A DNA stretch of 64,000 nt, from positions 186,001 to 250,000 of the forward strand of contig NZ_JACVOO010000001.1 of the NCBI RefSeq assembly GCF_018882405.1. The letters run 5' to 3'. Position numbers and translations under genes: made by a program. This DNA comes from Polynucleobacter sp. 31A-FELB. GTDB taxonomy: Bacteria; Pseudomonadota; Gammaproteobacteria; Burkholderiales; Burkholderiaceae. Every line of letters begins with the position of its first letter. Within the stretch, counting starts at the first letter, position 1. Positions 1 through 8,393 of this stretch are shown piece after piece. The notes below the pieces were generated by a model. That model saw only the letters and a program-made list of their open reading frames with translations. It was not told where the DNA came from and did not search any database.

Positions 1-884
1 CTATTGATTGCCCCCTCATCATTCGTAATCCAGTAGTACGTTACAAATCCAGAAAACGCGAATAGCACTAAGCTGATTAAATATAAGATCACTTTTCTAA
101 AGCCAAATCGCGATTGAATCATCGAGGATGGCATGGCTATTACCTGAACAGAGGTGTTATCTTGCCTGGGATGATTTTTTGCCTCAACGGCTGACAGTAA
201 TCGTTGGGCAATGGTCTCTGCCCCACCCCCAAGGTTTCTGCTAATAATCTGCTCAATTTCTTTCATGGCAAGGGTGAGCAGACCATCACTAGCCAGAATA
301 ACGACATCACCCTTAAATAGTGCTATTGGTGAATTTGGCGCATCAATTAGCGGCAATTCATCACCCATCACCGCCGAACGTAATGCGTGCCGATTTGGAT
401 GATTTTGTGCCTCATCCTTTGTAATCTTTCCCTGGCTCAATGACTCAGAAATTAAAGGCGCCATGGAATGATCAGCATTTAATCTTGATAACCTACCACC
501 CCTGAACAGAAACAACGGGGAGTCCCCAACACTGATCCACTGCAAACCATTTTTATCAATATAAGCCCCAACAAGTGTGCAGCCCATTCCATCTAGGTCA
601 TTCTTTAAACGTATTGCTTTAGCTAGCTCACTGTTGGCCTGCTGTAAGGCGGCCCCTAGCTTTACAGGGGTTGATTCTGAGGGGTATTCATTAAATGTTC
701 TATCAAAAGAATCAACTGCAGTTCTACTTGCTACCTCACCAGATGAGTGGCCGCCCATGCCATCAGATAAGACTGCAAGCAGGGCTGTAGAACCGTTTAG
801 CAATCTAAAAAGCGAATAGTCCTCCTGATTAGCTCTTTGACCAACGATCTCCTTAGCAGAAAAATTCACATTTTTACGAAACAT
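1..884 (-). CDS. PP2C-family Ser/Thr protein phosphatase with C-terminal membrane segment (3' end outside window)
   Basis: Reading the minus strand from the ATG at 884 gives about 294 open codons that run off the window edge. Family marks of metal-dependent PP2C phosphatases are visible: QRANQEDY at residues 16-23, the metal-binding DGMGGH at 41-46, ISVGDS at 117-122, ASDG at 198-201 and QDNTS at 241-245. A hydrophobic segment at about 264-285 follows the catalytic domain, so the enzyme is probably membrane-anchored with the phosphatase in the cytoplasm. In-frame ATGs at 905 and 917 are alternative starts; the one at 917 sits just after the stop of the upstream FHA gene. Such enzymes remove phosphate from Ser/Thr proteins. 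The FHA-protein neighbours suggest a phosphothreonine signalling module. No kinase is visible; it could lie beyond position 1. C-terminal extent unknown. Confidence 0.85.
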   Translation of the reverse strand, partial: MFRKNVNFSAKEIVGQRANQEDYSLFRLLNGSTALLAVLSDGMGGHSSGEVASRTAVDSFDRTFNEYPSESTPVKLGAALQQANSELAKAIRLKNDLDGMGCTLVGAYIDKNGLQWISVGDSPLFLFRGGRLSRLNADHSMAPLISESLSQGKITKDEAQNHPNRHALRSAVMGDELPLIDAPNSPIALFKGDVVILASDGLLTLAMKEIEQIISRNLGGGAETIAQRLLSAVEAKNHPRQDNTSVQVIAMPSSMIQSRFGFRKVILYLISLVLFAFSGFVTYYWITNDEGAIN

Positions 885-920
885 GACTGGACTTATACCC
901 CGCATCTTTTTAAACATTAA

Positions 921-1466
921 TTACCAATCAAAATCCTGGCCACAGAATGGTATAAAACAAAGCTTAGTGCTGCCTATGGAAATAATTTCTCTGCCCTTAA
1001 GCTCTTGCACTTGAAGTACGGGGGAGTCACCAACATAAGTTAAATTTATTCCGCCCCCATGCTGCACATAAAATTTTCTATTCTTTCCATCATATGTCAG
1101 CATTGCATGAGAGTTACGTGAAATCTCCTCATCACCAAAATCTAGCGGGACACGTTCTTTGGAGTCTCGCCCAATACTATTCATTCCATAGCCAAGGCTG
1201 GCAGATCTTCCACGACCAGGCCCATCCACAACAACCAGCCAACCGACTACTGGATCGCCAGAGAAACCATCCTTAGAATCAATGGAATCTGCACCGCTTG
1301 AGGAGGGCTTGAATATTTTCGTAAGAGGCTCATCGTTACTGCTTGATGATACGTGACCTCGATCTTGTGAAATAGCATTTGTATTCGCAAGCGTCTCATC
1401 CACACCTTGATTTGATTTTCTTGTAACAATGCGCGTTGTATCGTCATCTGACATAGCTTCTCCCAC
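921..1466 (-). CDS. FHA-domain phosphothreonine-binding protein
   Basis: 181 residues. An acidic and Ser/Thr-rich N-terminal tail (1-70) precedes one FHA domain at about 75-175. It has the expected Gly-Arg (GR, 99-100), Ser-Arg (SR, 116-117) and His120 of the phosphopeptide-binding face. FHA domains bind phosphothreonine peptides. The tail carries DDDTTR (7-12) and further threonines, a plausible kinase target that could bind the protein's own FHA domain, as in the GarA/OdhI family; that is inference. It lies 2 bases after the vWA-FHA gene and just before the PP2C gene on the same strand, so the three look co-transcribed. ATG at 1466 is used; ATG at 1454 (MSDDD) is an alternative. Confidence 0.8.
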   Translation of the reverse strand: MGEAMSDDDTTRIVTRKSNQGVDETLANTNAISQDRGHVSSSSNDEPLTKIFKPSSSGADSIDSKDGFSGDPVVGWLVVVDGPGRGRSASLGYGMNSIGRDSKERVPLDFGDEEISRNSHAMLTYDGKNRKFYVQHGGGINLTYVGDSPVLQVQELKGREIISIGSTKLCFIPFCGQDFDW

Positions 1467-1468
1467 TA

Positions 1469-2788
1469 TTAATTGTTAATAATAAAATGTAATCTAACTT
1501 CGCCCAACTCTACCAAATCCCCATTTGACAATTCGGTTTGGGTAATTTTGTTTTCATTTACAAATACACCATTAGTAGAGGCAAGATCGACAATATAAAA
1601 TCCACCCTCTCTCCTCCTATGAATCTCAGCGTGATGAGAGGAGATGGAGTCATTCATTAAACGAATATCGTTATCTGCCCCTCTTCCAATACGACTTGCA
1701 GTTTTTGTAATTGAATATCTAGTTCCCTCCCCATTCATTTCATCTAGAAATGCGTATTCAATAGGGCTAGATTTATTTTTAAATCTTTTGATTCCAACAA
1801 TTACCGCGGCTAGCATTGCAAGGGAAAGTAAAAAAATCCACCAAAAATGCATTAACCAGTCAAGTGATCTCCGCCAATAACTCCGGCCAACAGAAAAATC
1901 AGCTGTCGTAGAAACTATTATGGGATCAGGAGTGTCCGCATTCATCTCGAGAGAGATTGTCTGCACACCCCTAAACGGAGTTGAGTCAAAACTAATATCA
2001 CCACCCTTTTCTACAAAAGAAAATGGGCGCTGAACTAAATCGGCAGGAAGCCGCTTATTAGAAACATTTACATAAAGCCCATATGTATCATCGGCAAGTT
2101 TTTTTAAAGTCTGCAAGCTTGGTAAGTCCGATTGTTTTTCAGCATATCCAAGGGATAAGATTGATACGTTCGCCTCCCTTGCGGCTTTCAGCACATCCTC
2201 ACTTCTATACGCCTTGTCTTCATCCTTGCCATCAGAGAGAATAATTAAACCCTTACGCGAACCCTCGCTCTTTTTTAGGACATCAATTGCAGCAATTATG
2301 TTTTTATAAAACTCGGTGGCTTGACCGGTAGCCTTAATTGAACCCAATGCATTCAAGACAACCTCTTCGTTAGCGCTGATTGGGGCTAAGACCTCCATGT
2401 CGCTATCAAAAACCGCCAAACCAATCTCTTCATAAGGCTTCTTAGCAGACAACATTTCCGAAATATCACGAGCGTAAATTTTTTCTACAGTATTTCGTCT
2501 CGATGGGTCGCTAATATCGGCCAAAAAAAGGATGCTTGTTTTTTGGCCTTCAGATGGATAACTGGTCATGCCCTTTTCTGGAATTTGGACCGGCCTCCCA
2601 TTCACCTTTAAAAAAATATCTTTTATTGCAATGGTTGGTGCGTATCTATAGTTGCACTTCATCAAGCCTTCGCTTGCATTTGCCTTGCAGTCAATGGAGG
2701 CATACCTCGAATCCAACCCTCCAGAATGAGAAATACCTGGAATCAAAAGAATTACTAAGGTTGCAATTGCTAGGAGTTTTTTTTGCAT
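1469..2788 (-). CDS. Membrane protein with extracytoplasmic vWA domain and cytoplasmic FHA domain
   Basis: 439 residues. A signal peptide (about 1-22) is followed by a von Willebrand A-like domain (about 85-255) beginning FLADISDPS and containing ILSDGKDED. A single transmembrane helix lies at about 311-333, and an FHA domain at about 355-439 has GR (368-369), SHH (384-386) and STNG (404-407). The first metal-site motif is DISDP rather than the classical DxSxS, so the MIDAS is imperfect. The predicted topology puts vWA in the periplasm and FHA in the cytoplasm, linking an outside protein contact to phosphothreonine signalling inside. It is second in a row of genes reading toward the PP2C phosphatase. 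The actual ligand is unknown. Confidence 0.8.
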   Translation of the reverse strand: MQKKLLAIATLVILLIPGISHSGGLDSRYASIDCKANASEGLMKCNYRYAPTIAIKDIFLKVNGRPVQIPEKGMTSYPSEGQKTSILFLADISDPSRRNTVEKIYARDISEMLSAKKPYEEIGLAVFDSDMEVLAPISANEEVVLNALGSIKATGQATEFYKNIIAAIDVLKKSEGSRKGLIILSDGKDEDKAYRSEDVLKAAREANVSILSLGYAEKQSDLPSLQTLKKLADDTYGLYVNVSNKRLPADLVQRPFSFVEKGGDISFDSTPFRGVQTISLEMNADTPDPIIVSTTADFSVGRSYWRRSLDWLMHFWWIFLLSLAMLAAVIVGIKRFKNKSSPIEYAFLDEMNGEGTRYSITKTASRIGRGADNDIRLMNDSISSHHAEIHRRREGGFYIVDLASTNGVFVNENKITQTELSNGDLVELGEVRLHFIINN

Positions 2789-2809
2789 AAGAATGGTTTT
2801 ATTTTTACG

Positions 2810-3505
2810 TTAGTTAGCAATTTTGCAAACTATTCCTGAATTTAAATCTTCGACAATTTTCTTTGTTGAGGCTGTCAAATCACTCCTTGAAGAAAGTTGA
2901 GATGAAGTTTGGCAAGCTTCCTTTTTCTTACCCAGACTCAGTGCGTATTCAGGATTCTCTATGTACTCCCTTGCCTGTCGAATTTGTCCTCCCGGGTATT
3001 GCTTATTAAGCATTAAAGACATCAACTCATTCGCCCGGTCTTTGTCGGTATAAGAGTTCAATTGGCGATTAATTAAATTTGAGTCGTAATAGAGGTCGTA
3101 AGCCAATTCTGCCGCCTCTAAGTTTCCTGAATTAATTGCAGTCTCATAACTCCTGATAGCTCTATTGATGCGCTGTGTAGAACTTAAGTCAAATATTTCT
3201 TTAGGAGCAGTTTCGCTTGTAAGGATTTTCCCTGCCGACAGACAGCCCTTCGCATCACCTTTTTTACATAAGCCTTCAAATACGAGAAACTCTTCCATAG
3301 TCCCAGCAGCTACTTTTGCAGAGCCAGGAGACTCATCTATCCGCTGAATAGTAGTTTTAATTTGAGGCTCAACAATTTCTACCCCTCCAAGTCCAGCTGC
3401 CGCGGGAAATAAACCAGCCGGTGAATTTGATTTGGAGTTTTGAGCATTTACAGAGAGACTTAAACCGTTTAGTGCCAAAAGGATTATGACTAATTTATGA
3501 CTCAT
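2810..3505 (-). CDS. Secreted hypothetical protein with Sel1-like helical features
   Basis: 231 residues with a clear signal peptide ending near residue 21 (VNAQ). The mature part has a short proline-containing linker and then helical segments with Ala/Gly spacing reminiscent of Sel1/TPR repeats, such as CKKGDAKGCLSAGKI and YETAINSGNLEAAELA. Cysteines occur in the first repeat and near the C terminus, so disulfides are possible. It is the most upstream gene of the vWA-FHA/FHA/PP2C row and ends 21 bases before the next gene, so it is probably co-transcribed. A role as the extracytoplasmic partner of the vWA domain is only inference. I do not recognise a named family with confidence. Confidence 0.6.
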   Translation of the reverse strand: MSHKLVIILLALNGLSLSVNAQNSKSNSPAGLFPAAAGLGGVEIVEPQIKTTIQRIDESPGSAKVAAGTMEEFLVFEGLCKKGDAKGCLSAGKILTSETAPKEIFDLSSTQRINRAIRSYETAINSGNLEAAELAYDLYYDSNLINRQLNSYTDKDRANELMSLMLNKQYPGGQIRQAREYIENPEYALSLGKKKEACQTSSQLSSRSDLTASTKKIVEDLNSGIVCKIAN

Positions 3506-3821
3506 ATTTAGGTTTGCGCTTAAAGCAATTCAAGTTAATAGTTAATTTTATAACCAATAGCCACGCACAAACCAAACTATCGGCTCTTTAATTGAGGTTT
3601 TACCTACAGCTAACCATGTGTTTCGATCTTTTAAGTGCAGGCACCGGCTAATCACACGTTTGATTGGGCATGAAACGCCGGTCCAAACGACCAATATTGG
3701 TAACAAGGGTGTTGCACCCCTACAAACCTTATAGATATTGATTTTGCGGAAGAGGTGGCAGTGAGAACCATAAAGGGCTCCGATTGGACGATTTGGGATA
3801 TTGGAGCCCCCATGACTTAGA
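3506..3821. other. Intergenic, no gene recognised
   Basis: No convincing reading frame on either strand. It contains a small hairpin GGGTG-TTG-CACCC at 3707-3719 and a 7-base inverted repeat GGGCTCC/GGAGCCC (3775-3781 and 3803-3809), neither followed by a T-run. The promoter of the gene row reading left from 3505 should lie in its left part. Confidence 0.5.
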
Positions 3822-4145
3822 TCAGCCTATCGGGCTTGATTGATTCAAATACGGATATATCTTAGTTGGATGCGGCTCTATCGCAGGCTGCCTTATGCCA
3901 AATAACCGCTTGATCAATTTCACATAAGACGGGGTGTGGTCAGGCCTAGACTTCTGCTTTGTGCCGACATATACAAATTGCTTAAAGGGCTTCACAGCCC
4001 CACAGCGAAAACATGTCCTTATGTCCCCATCAAGTACATATGCATCAACAGCTACGGTCAAACTTATAGAGGCATAGTTCGGCAGAATATGTTTCTGCTT
4101 GCAATCCGGGCACTGGTGGATATTGTAGGATGAAACTCTGGTCAT
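3822..4145 (-). CDS. Small zinc-ribbon-like hypothetical protein
   Basis: 107 residues. Two CxxC pairs, CPDC (12-15) and CFRC (45-48), 30 residues apart, look like a four-cysteine zinc ribbon or knuckle. The rest is basic (KLIKRLFG) without a signal peptide or membrane segment. It stands alone between two gene-free stretches and is oriented like the FHA row. No family recognised; nucleic-acid or protein binding is possible. Coding status rests on the paired cysteines and the length. Confidence 0.5.
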   Translation of the reverse strand: MTRVSSYNIHQCPDCKQKHILPNYASISLTVAVDAYVLDGDIRTCFRCGAVKPFKQFVYVGTKQKSRPDHTPSYVKLIKRLFGIRQPAIEPHPTKIYPYLNQSSPIG

Positions 4146-4483
4146 ACCATGAACAATACAAGGTTTACTAGCGGCTATAGCCCGTCAAATATTTGACAAG
4201 AAGTAGTAATTTTTAAAATATGGGTGCCAAACACTGATATGCATCGGTTTGGCCCGAACACCCAAATCAGATCGGTGGGTATCGGGTGGGGTTGAAATTG
4301 CGCCCCAGTATGAAGAAGCGGCGCGTCCTCTAGAACTCTACAGATATGAGAACTTGGTCAAATTCTGGTCAATCTAGCGGTCAAATTGACCAAAAAAGAT
4401 GTATAAATATGACTGGTGGGTTTTTGAGAAGTGCCGCTTTATGCCTTCAATCCATTGATTTACTTGGTTTGGGCTTTGTTGTT
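4146..4483. other. Intergenic with repeated GGTCAA motifs, two palindromes and a possible gene remnant
   Basis: No intact gene. A perfect 14-base palindrome GTCAAATATTTGAC lies at 4184-4197. GGTCAA occurs at 4356, 4367 and 4379, the last inside the 13-base palindrome GGTCAAATTGACC (4379-4391). On the plus strand about 53 codons are open from 4210 to a stop near 4371 without a start codon. They contain SGGVEIAPQYEEAARPLELY, which looks protein-like and could be the eroded 3' end of a lost gene. The stretch borders the 3' end of tRNA-Arg. Confidence 0.45.
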
Positions 4484-4560
<77 letters not shown>

Positions 4561-4597
4561 TGTGTACTGGGACTGAAAACGTAAAACAAAGAGAAAG

Positions 4598-4674
4598 TGG
4601 TCGGAGTACAAGGATTCGAACCTTGGACCCCCTGCTCCCAAAGCAGGTGCGCTACCAGGCTGCGCTACACTCCG
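4598..4674 (-). tRNA. tRNA-Pro (anticodon UGG)
   Basis: The reverse complement folds as a 77-nt cloverleaf. Acceptor strands are CGGAGTG and TACTCCG, the D-stem is GCGC...GCGC, and the anticodon arm CCTGC-TTTGGGA-GCAGG carries TGG. The T-arm is CAAGG-TTCGAAT-CCTTG, and the 3' CCA is encoded (4598-4600). Its antisense strand gives a spurious open frame that runs into the following gene. Confidence 0.95.
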
Positions 4675-4734
4675 ACGGAATCGATATTCTACACTGAGAT
4701 GGCCTACAAGGGCAAATACTGTAAGATTTGGTGC

Positions 4735-5100
4735 ATGAGCGCCTTATTTTTAAGCAAATTGAACAAGCAATTCCGGGGATGGATAGCCCTGAGCTTTTTG
4801 CTTGCCAGCTTAATAGGCACTCACTGGATTGGCTTTGCACATGGGATTGCCCACTCCGGAATACACCACCAAAACATCGAACTGAGTTGCGCAGATCAAG
4901 CCCCCACCCTTGGTCATAGCACTGCAAGTTGTCATCTATTAGACGCACTCACGCTTGCGGGCTTTATTGCCTCAACACCCAACTTATTTATTGGCAGCAA
5001 CTTCTTTCATGAAGCACAACTGGCATCTAATCAATCCCCTCCAGCCCGAATTCATATTGGGCTATATCAATCCAGAGCTCCCCCTAGCTTCATTCTGTAA
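4735..5100 (+). CDS. Small His-rich membrane/periplasmic protein next to a metal receptor
   Basis: 121 residues from ATG 4735; ATG 4699 is an alternative. The open frame extends further upstream only because it crosses the antisense of tRNA-Pro. A hydrophobic segment at about 15-35 acts as a signal or anchor. It is followed by a His-rich stretch with H30, H36, H40, H44 and H45, and by C52, H61, C66 and H67. Such metal-ligand-rich small proteins are found beside TonB-dependent metal receptors in betaproteobacteria, and the ZnuD-like receptor starts 89 bases downstream. A role in zinc or copper handling in the periplasm is inferred from this context. It also resembles the short DUF2946-like group, without certainty. 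Confidence 0.6.
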   Translation: MSALFLSKLNKQFRGWIALSFLLASLIGTHWIGFAHGIAHSGIHHQNIELSCADQAPTLGHSTASCHLLDALTLAGFIASTPNLFIGSNFFHEAQLASNQSPPARIHIGLYQSRAPPSFIL

Positions 5101-5189
5101 ATCATCTGACTCGCCAAATTGAATTGTTTGGCCTCTAGATTTATTGCGCCAATGAATACGCTGTGCGCATTTGGAATGAAGGAAACATC

Positions 5190-7292
5190 ATGCATCAAAT
5201 CGATAAACCATTGGCTAAGCACAAGCTAATCCCTGTTTTAGTTTCAGGACTCATTAGCACTACTGCTTTTACACAATCTCAGCCCTCTTTAGAGATAACC
5301 GCAACTGGATCTCAAGAGGCAACGCAAAGTATTTTGACGCCGACTAAGATTTTGCAAGGTGATGAGCTGTTAAACAAGCTAGGCACAACATTGGGTGCAA
5401 CACTGGCTAATGAGCTAGGTGTATCCGCAACAGGTTATGGCGCCGGATCATCTCGCCCAGTCATTCGTGGCCTTGAAGGCTCTCGTGTTCAGATTTTACA
5501 AAATGGTCTGTCAGTTGGCGATGTTTCTAACATCTCTCAGGATCATGCTGTTGGAAACAACATGCAAAATACCCATCAAGTAGAGATTTTGCGTGGTGCG
5601 GCCGCCCTACTCTATGGGTCTGGCTCAAGCGGTGGTCTCGTTAACGTAGTCAATGATCGCATCCTCACCAACTTACCGGATAGACCCACGGGTGCAGTCA
5701 ATACCAGCTACGAAACAGTGAACAATGGCAGAGCGGGTTCGGTTGAGGTGGATGGCGCCTTTGGATCTGTCGCGGTTCACGTGGATACCGCAATTAACAA
5801 TGCCAATAATTACCGTATACCAGGCAACTCAACCCAATCACAAGGTGAGCCTGCTGCTGGGTGGAGCATCCCGCCAGGCGGTGATGGCGGAAACAATTAC
5901 AGCGGTAAGTTGCCTAACTCTTTTAGTAATCAAAATAATTTAGGGGTTGGTGTTTCTTATATTGGGCAGAATGGTTATACGGGCGTTTCTGTTGAGCGTC
6001 TCAATAATAATTACGGGATTCCAACGCCTGAGGGTGGATCGATTAATCAGTCGCAAAATCGATATGACCTGCAACATCAAACGCGCGATCCATTTGATGG
6101 CTTCTCCTCTTTTAAATTTAGTGCCGCTAACTCCAATTACAACCATACCGAATTTAATAATGTGGGCGAAGCAGCATCTCTATGGAAGAACATTGCCAAT
6201 GAAGCTCGCTTTGAGCTTGCCCACAATCCACTGGCTGGTTGGAAAGGCACCTTCGGGGCGCAAGTATCTGCAGCCTCTTTAAACGCCACCGAAGTTGGCA
6301 CAGGGAGTTACGCGATTGTTCCGCCAACCAAGACCAACTCGAATGCCTTGTTTTGGATTGAGGAAGGTAAATGGAATTCTCTACAAGGTAATTTAGGTCT
6401 GCGTTACAACAACGTTGCGCAGAATCCCAATCTAGGAACGGCCTTAGAACCCCAGCCTACGGTTGATCCTACTGGAACAACACCTAGCATTGCCTTGCAG
6501 AATCGTAAATTTAATCTCATGTCCTACTCTGCGGGTGGCCTGTGGAGCTTTATGCAAGGTCATGGTGCTGGAGTCGCCTATACGGTCTCCCAACGTGCTC
6601 CAAGCGCTCAAGAGCTTTACTCATATGGTGCACATGAATCTACCGCCACATTCGACATTGGTAACCCCAATCTCAATAAAGAGACCTCCCATAACCTAGA
6701 GTTCAACATTCAGAAAAATAGCGGCTTAATGCGCGGCAAAGCAAGTGTGTACGCAAATCGCTTCAATAATTACATCTATGGTTATTACACAGGCGCAGCA
6801 ATTAACAATCCCGGTCAGGAAGGTGATGGCTTTAGCGTAGTCACAGCCCAACAAGCGGCTGCAACCATTAAAGGTGTTGAGGGTGAGCTCACCTATAACT
6901 GGCAACAACATGGTGTCGGTGGGCGCATATTTGGTGATGCCTCTCAAGGTACTTTTGATGCGGGCGGAAATTTACCCCTCCAGCCGGCTCCACGTTTAGG
7001 CGCAGAAATTGCTCATCAACACAATGGCTGGCTTACTAATGCTAGCTATATCTATAGCTATCAACAAAACCGCTTGGCAGCATGGGAGCAAGGTCCAGCA
7101 CCTAGCTACAACCTCTTAAATGCCGGAATTTCTTATACAGAGAAAATTAAGGATGTGAATTGGACTGTGTATATGAACTTAAAGAACTTACTCAATGAGC
7201 AAATTCGTTATGCCACTACGCCAATGGCTGTGAGATTGTATGCACCCCAACCTGGAAGAAGTCTGATGGTTGGGTTACGGGGTACGTTCTAG
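5190..7292 (+). CDS. TonB-dependent outer-membrane receptor, ZnuD-like (probable zinc/metal uptake)
   Basis: 700 residues from ATG 5190, chosen because GAAGGA lies 6 bases before it; an in-frame GTG at 5163 lacks this. A signal peptide covers about 1-30. The plug domain (about 45-160) has SRPVIRGLEGSRVQILQNG, DHAVGNN and ILRGAAALLYGSGSSGGLVN, which closely follow the ZnuD zinc receptor pattern. A 22-strand barrel follows and ends in the outer-membrane Phe signature (GLRGTF). The likely function is energy-dependent import of a metal or small metal complex, driven by TonB-ExbBD encoded elsewhere. The substrate is inferred from plug similarity and from the His-rich neighbour; heme or another metallophore remains possible. 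Confidence 0.85.
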   Translation: MHQIDKPLAKHKLIPVLVSGLISTTAFTQSQPSLEITATGSQEATQSILTPTKILQGDELLNKLGTTLGATLANELGVSATGYGAGSSRPVIRGLEGSRVQILQNGLSVGDVSNISQDHAVGNNMQNTHQVEILRGAAALLYGSGSSGGLVNVVNDRILTNLPDRPTGAVNTSYETVNNGRAGSVEVDGAFGSVAVHVDTAINNANNYRIPGNSTQSQGEPAAGWSIPPGGDGGNNYSGKLPNSFSNQNNLGVGVSYIGQNGYTGVSVERLNNNYGIPTPEGGSINQSQNRYDLQHQTRDPFDGFSSFKFSAANSNYNHTEFNNVGEAASLWKNIANEARFELAHNPLAGWKGTFGAQVSAASLNATEVGTGSYAIVPPTKTNSNALFWIEEGKWNSLQGNLGLRYNNVAQNPNLGTALEPQPTVDPTGTTPSIALQNRKFNLMSYSAGGLWSFMQGHGAGVAYTVSQRAPSAQELYSYGAHESTATFDIGNPNLNKETSHNLEFNIQKNSGLMRGKASVYANRFNNYIYGYYTGAAINNPGQEGDGFSVVTAQQAAATIKGVEGELTYNWQQHGVGGRIFGDASQGTFDAGGNLPLQPAPRLGAEIAHQHNGWLTNASYIYSYQQNRLAAWEQGPAPSYNLLNAGISYTEKIKDVNWTVYMNLKNLLNEQIRYATTPMAVRLYAPQPGRSLMVGLRGTF

Positions 7293-7300
7293 GCCCTAGA

Positions 7301-7828
7301 CTATGTCAGATAAGCCATCAGCACTGCACCAAATCCTCCAGAACCTAAGATCACCAATACTGGATTTATTTTGGTTCTGAGGATCAGGTAAAAACTCATC
7401 AAAGCAAGTGCTGCAGTAATCCCGCTAACTAGAGATGCCTTGCCAACGGCATAGACTCCAGAACCCATTAAGCCAATTGAAATAGGCTCTAATGCATTTT
7501 GTATAGATCGTCTCCAAGGATTTTCACCAAAATGATTCCAAAGGCGGCCCACATAAAAACATAGGAAGCTAGATGGCAGGAAAAAGGAAAGGAGTACCAC
7601 TCCCGCCCCAACTAGCCCGGCAACTTGATAGCCAATGACCAGAACCATCAACATATTGGGTCCAGGCGCTAATTGGCCAATACTGTAGATGTGAACAAAT
7701 TGAGTATGGTCAATACCAAACTGATGCGCCAGCAATGTTTGCATCTCAGGCAACACCGCAGTACCACCCCCTACCGCCAAAATAGAGAGCAAAGAAAAGC
7801 TGAGTGCCAACTGAATCAATGAGCTCAC
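7301..7828 (-). CDS. Chromate transporter family protein, C-terminal-half type
   Basis: 175 residues, a single CHR domain with five to six hydrophobic segments. It contains VGGGTAVLPEM near residue 20 and QLAPGPNMLMVLVIGY near residue 52, both CHR signatures. It overlaps its upstream partner by 4 bases (ATGA), so the two halves form one split ChrA-type transporter made by coupled translation. Family members move chromate or similar oxyanions. In this window the pair is the tail of a gene row starting with ppk2 behind a PhoB-box-like site, so the real substrate may relate to phosphate stress; that is inference. Confidence 0.85.
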   Translation of the reverse strand: MSSLIQLALSFSLLSILAVGGGTAVLPEMQTLLAHQFGIDHTQFVHIYSIGQLAPGPNMLMVLVIGYQVAGLVGAGVVLLSFFLPSSFLCFYVGRLWNHFGENPWRRSIQNALEPISIGLMGSGVYAVGKASLVSGITAALALMSFYLILRTKINPVLVILGSGGFGAVLMAYLT

Positions 7829-8391
7829 TGATTTACACTCGGCCGATAAAGATAGAGAGAAATCGGCGCCATGATCAAAATCACGTATGGCAAAGATAGC
7901 TTCATAACACTCATCAACAGAAAAGTAGAAATAATGATGAGCAAAGACTTTAAATGTCGCCAGTGATCACTGCCAATTTTGTAGGTAATAGCTGCTAAAA
8001 GGCCTGTTGCAGCTGCCGCAATACCGGCTAAGACAAAATTCATCAAGGGGTGATCAGCAGCGCCAACATAAATGATGCCAATGAGTAAAACAAAGATAGA
8101 TCCTGGAAGAATTAATCCTAAGCTTGCTATCAGCGCCCCTAGAAATCCACGGAAATGATCGCCAGCAAGCACAGCCAAATTGACGGAGTTAAGTCCTGGC
8201 ATCGTTTGACTAATGGCTAAATAAGCCATGAATTCATCGGCAGAAAGCCACTTACGCTTCTCGACCAGTAAGATCCGTTCATAAGCAATAATTCCGCCAC
8301 CAAAACTAACAGCGCCAACGATGAAAAATTGGATAAAAAGATCCAACAATTGTGGGGTCTTTTTAACGCTCAACTCAACATCAGCACTCAT
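7825..8391 (-). CDS. Chromate transporter family protein, N-terminal-half type
   Basis: 188 residues. Single CHR domain with VGAVSFGGGIIAYERILLVE near residue 25 and SQTMPGLNSVNLAVLAGDHF near residue 60, followed by several membrane helices. The motif reads MPGLNSVN where many family members have MPGPxxxN. The ATG at 8391 lies 2 bases after the stop of the CYTH-like gene, and the end overlaps the second half by 4 bases, so it is in the ppk2 operon. Named by family only; transport of chromate is not shown. Confidence 0.85.
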   Translation of the reverse strand: MSADVELSVKKTPQLLDLFIQFFIVGAVSFGGGIIAYERILLVEKRKWLSADEFMAYLAISQTMPGLNSVNLAVLAGDHFRGFLGALIASLGLILPGSIFVLLIGIIYVGAADHPLMNFVLAGIAAAATGLLAAITYKIGSDHWRHLKSLLIIISTFLLMSVMKLSLPYVILIMAPISLYLYRPSVNQ

Positions 8392-8393
8392 GC

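Noticed and set aside
3707-3719. Terminator after the zinc-ribbon gene
   Set aside because: The stem is only 5 bp and there is no T-run on either strand.
4597-4734. Open frame beginning MVGVQGFEPW that would extend the His-rich protein
   Set aside because: It is the antisense of tRNA-Pro, a well-known spurious translation; the real gene starts at 4735 or 4699.
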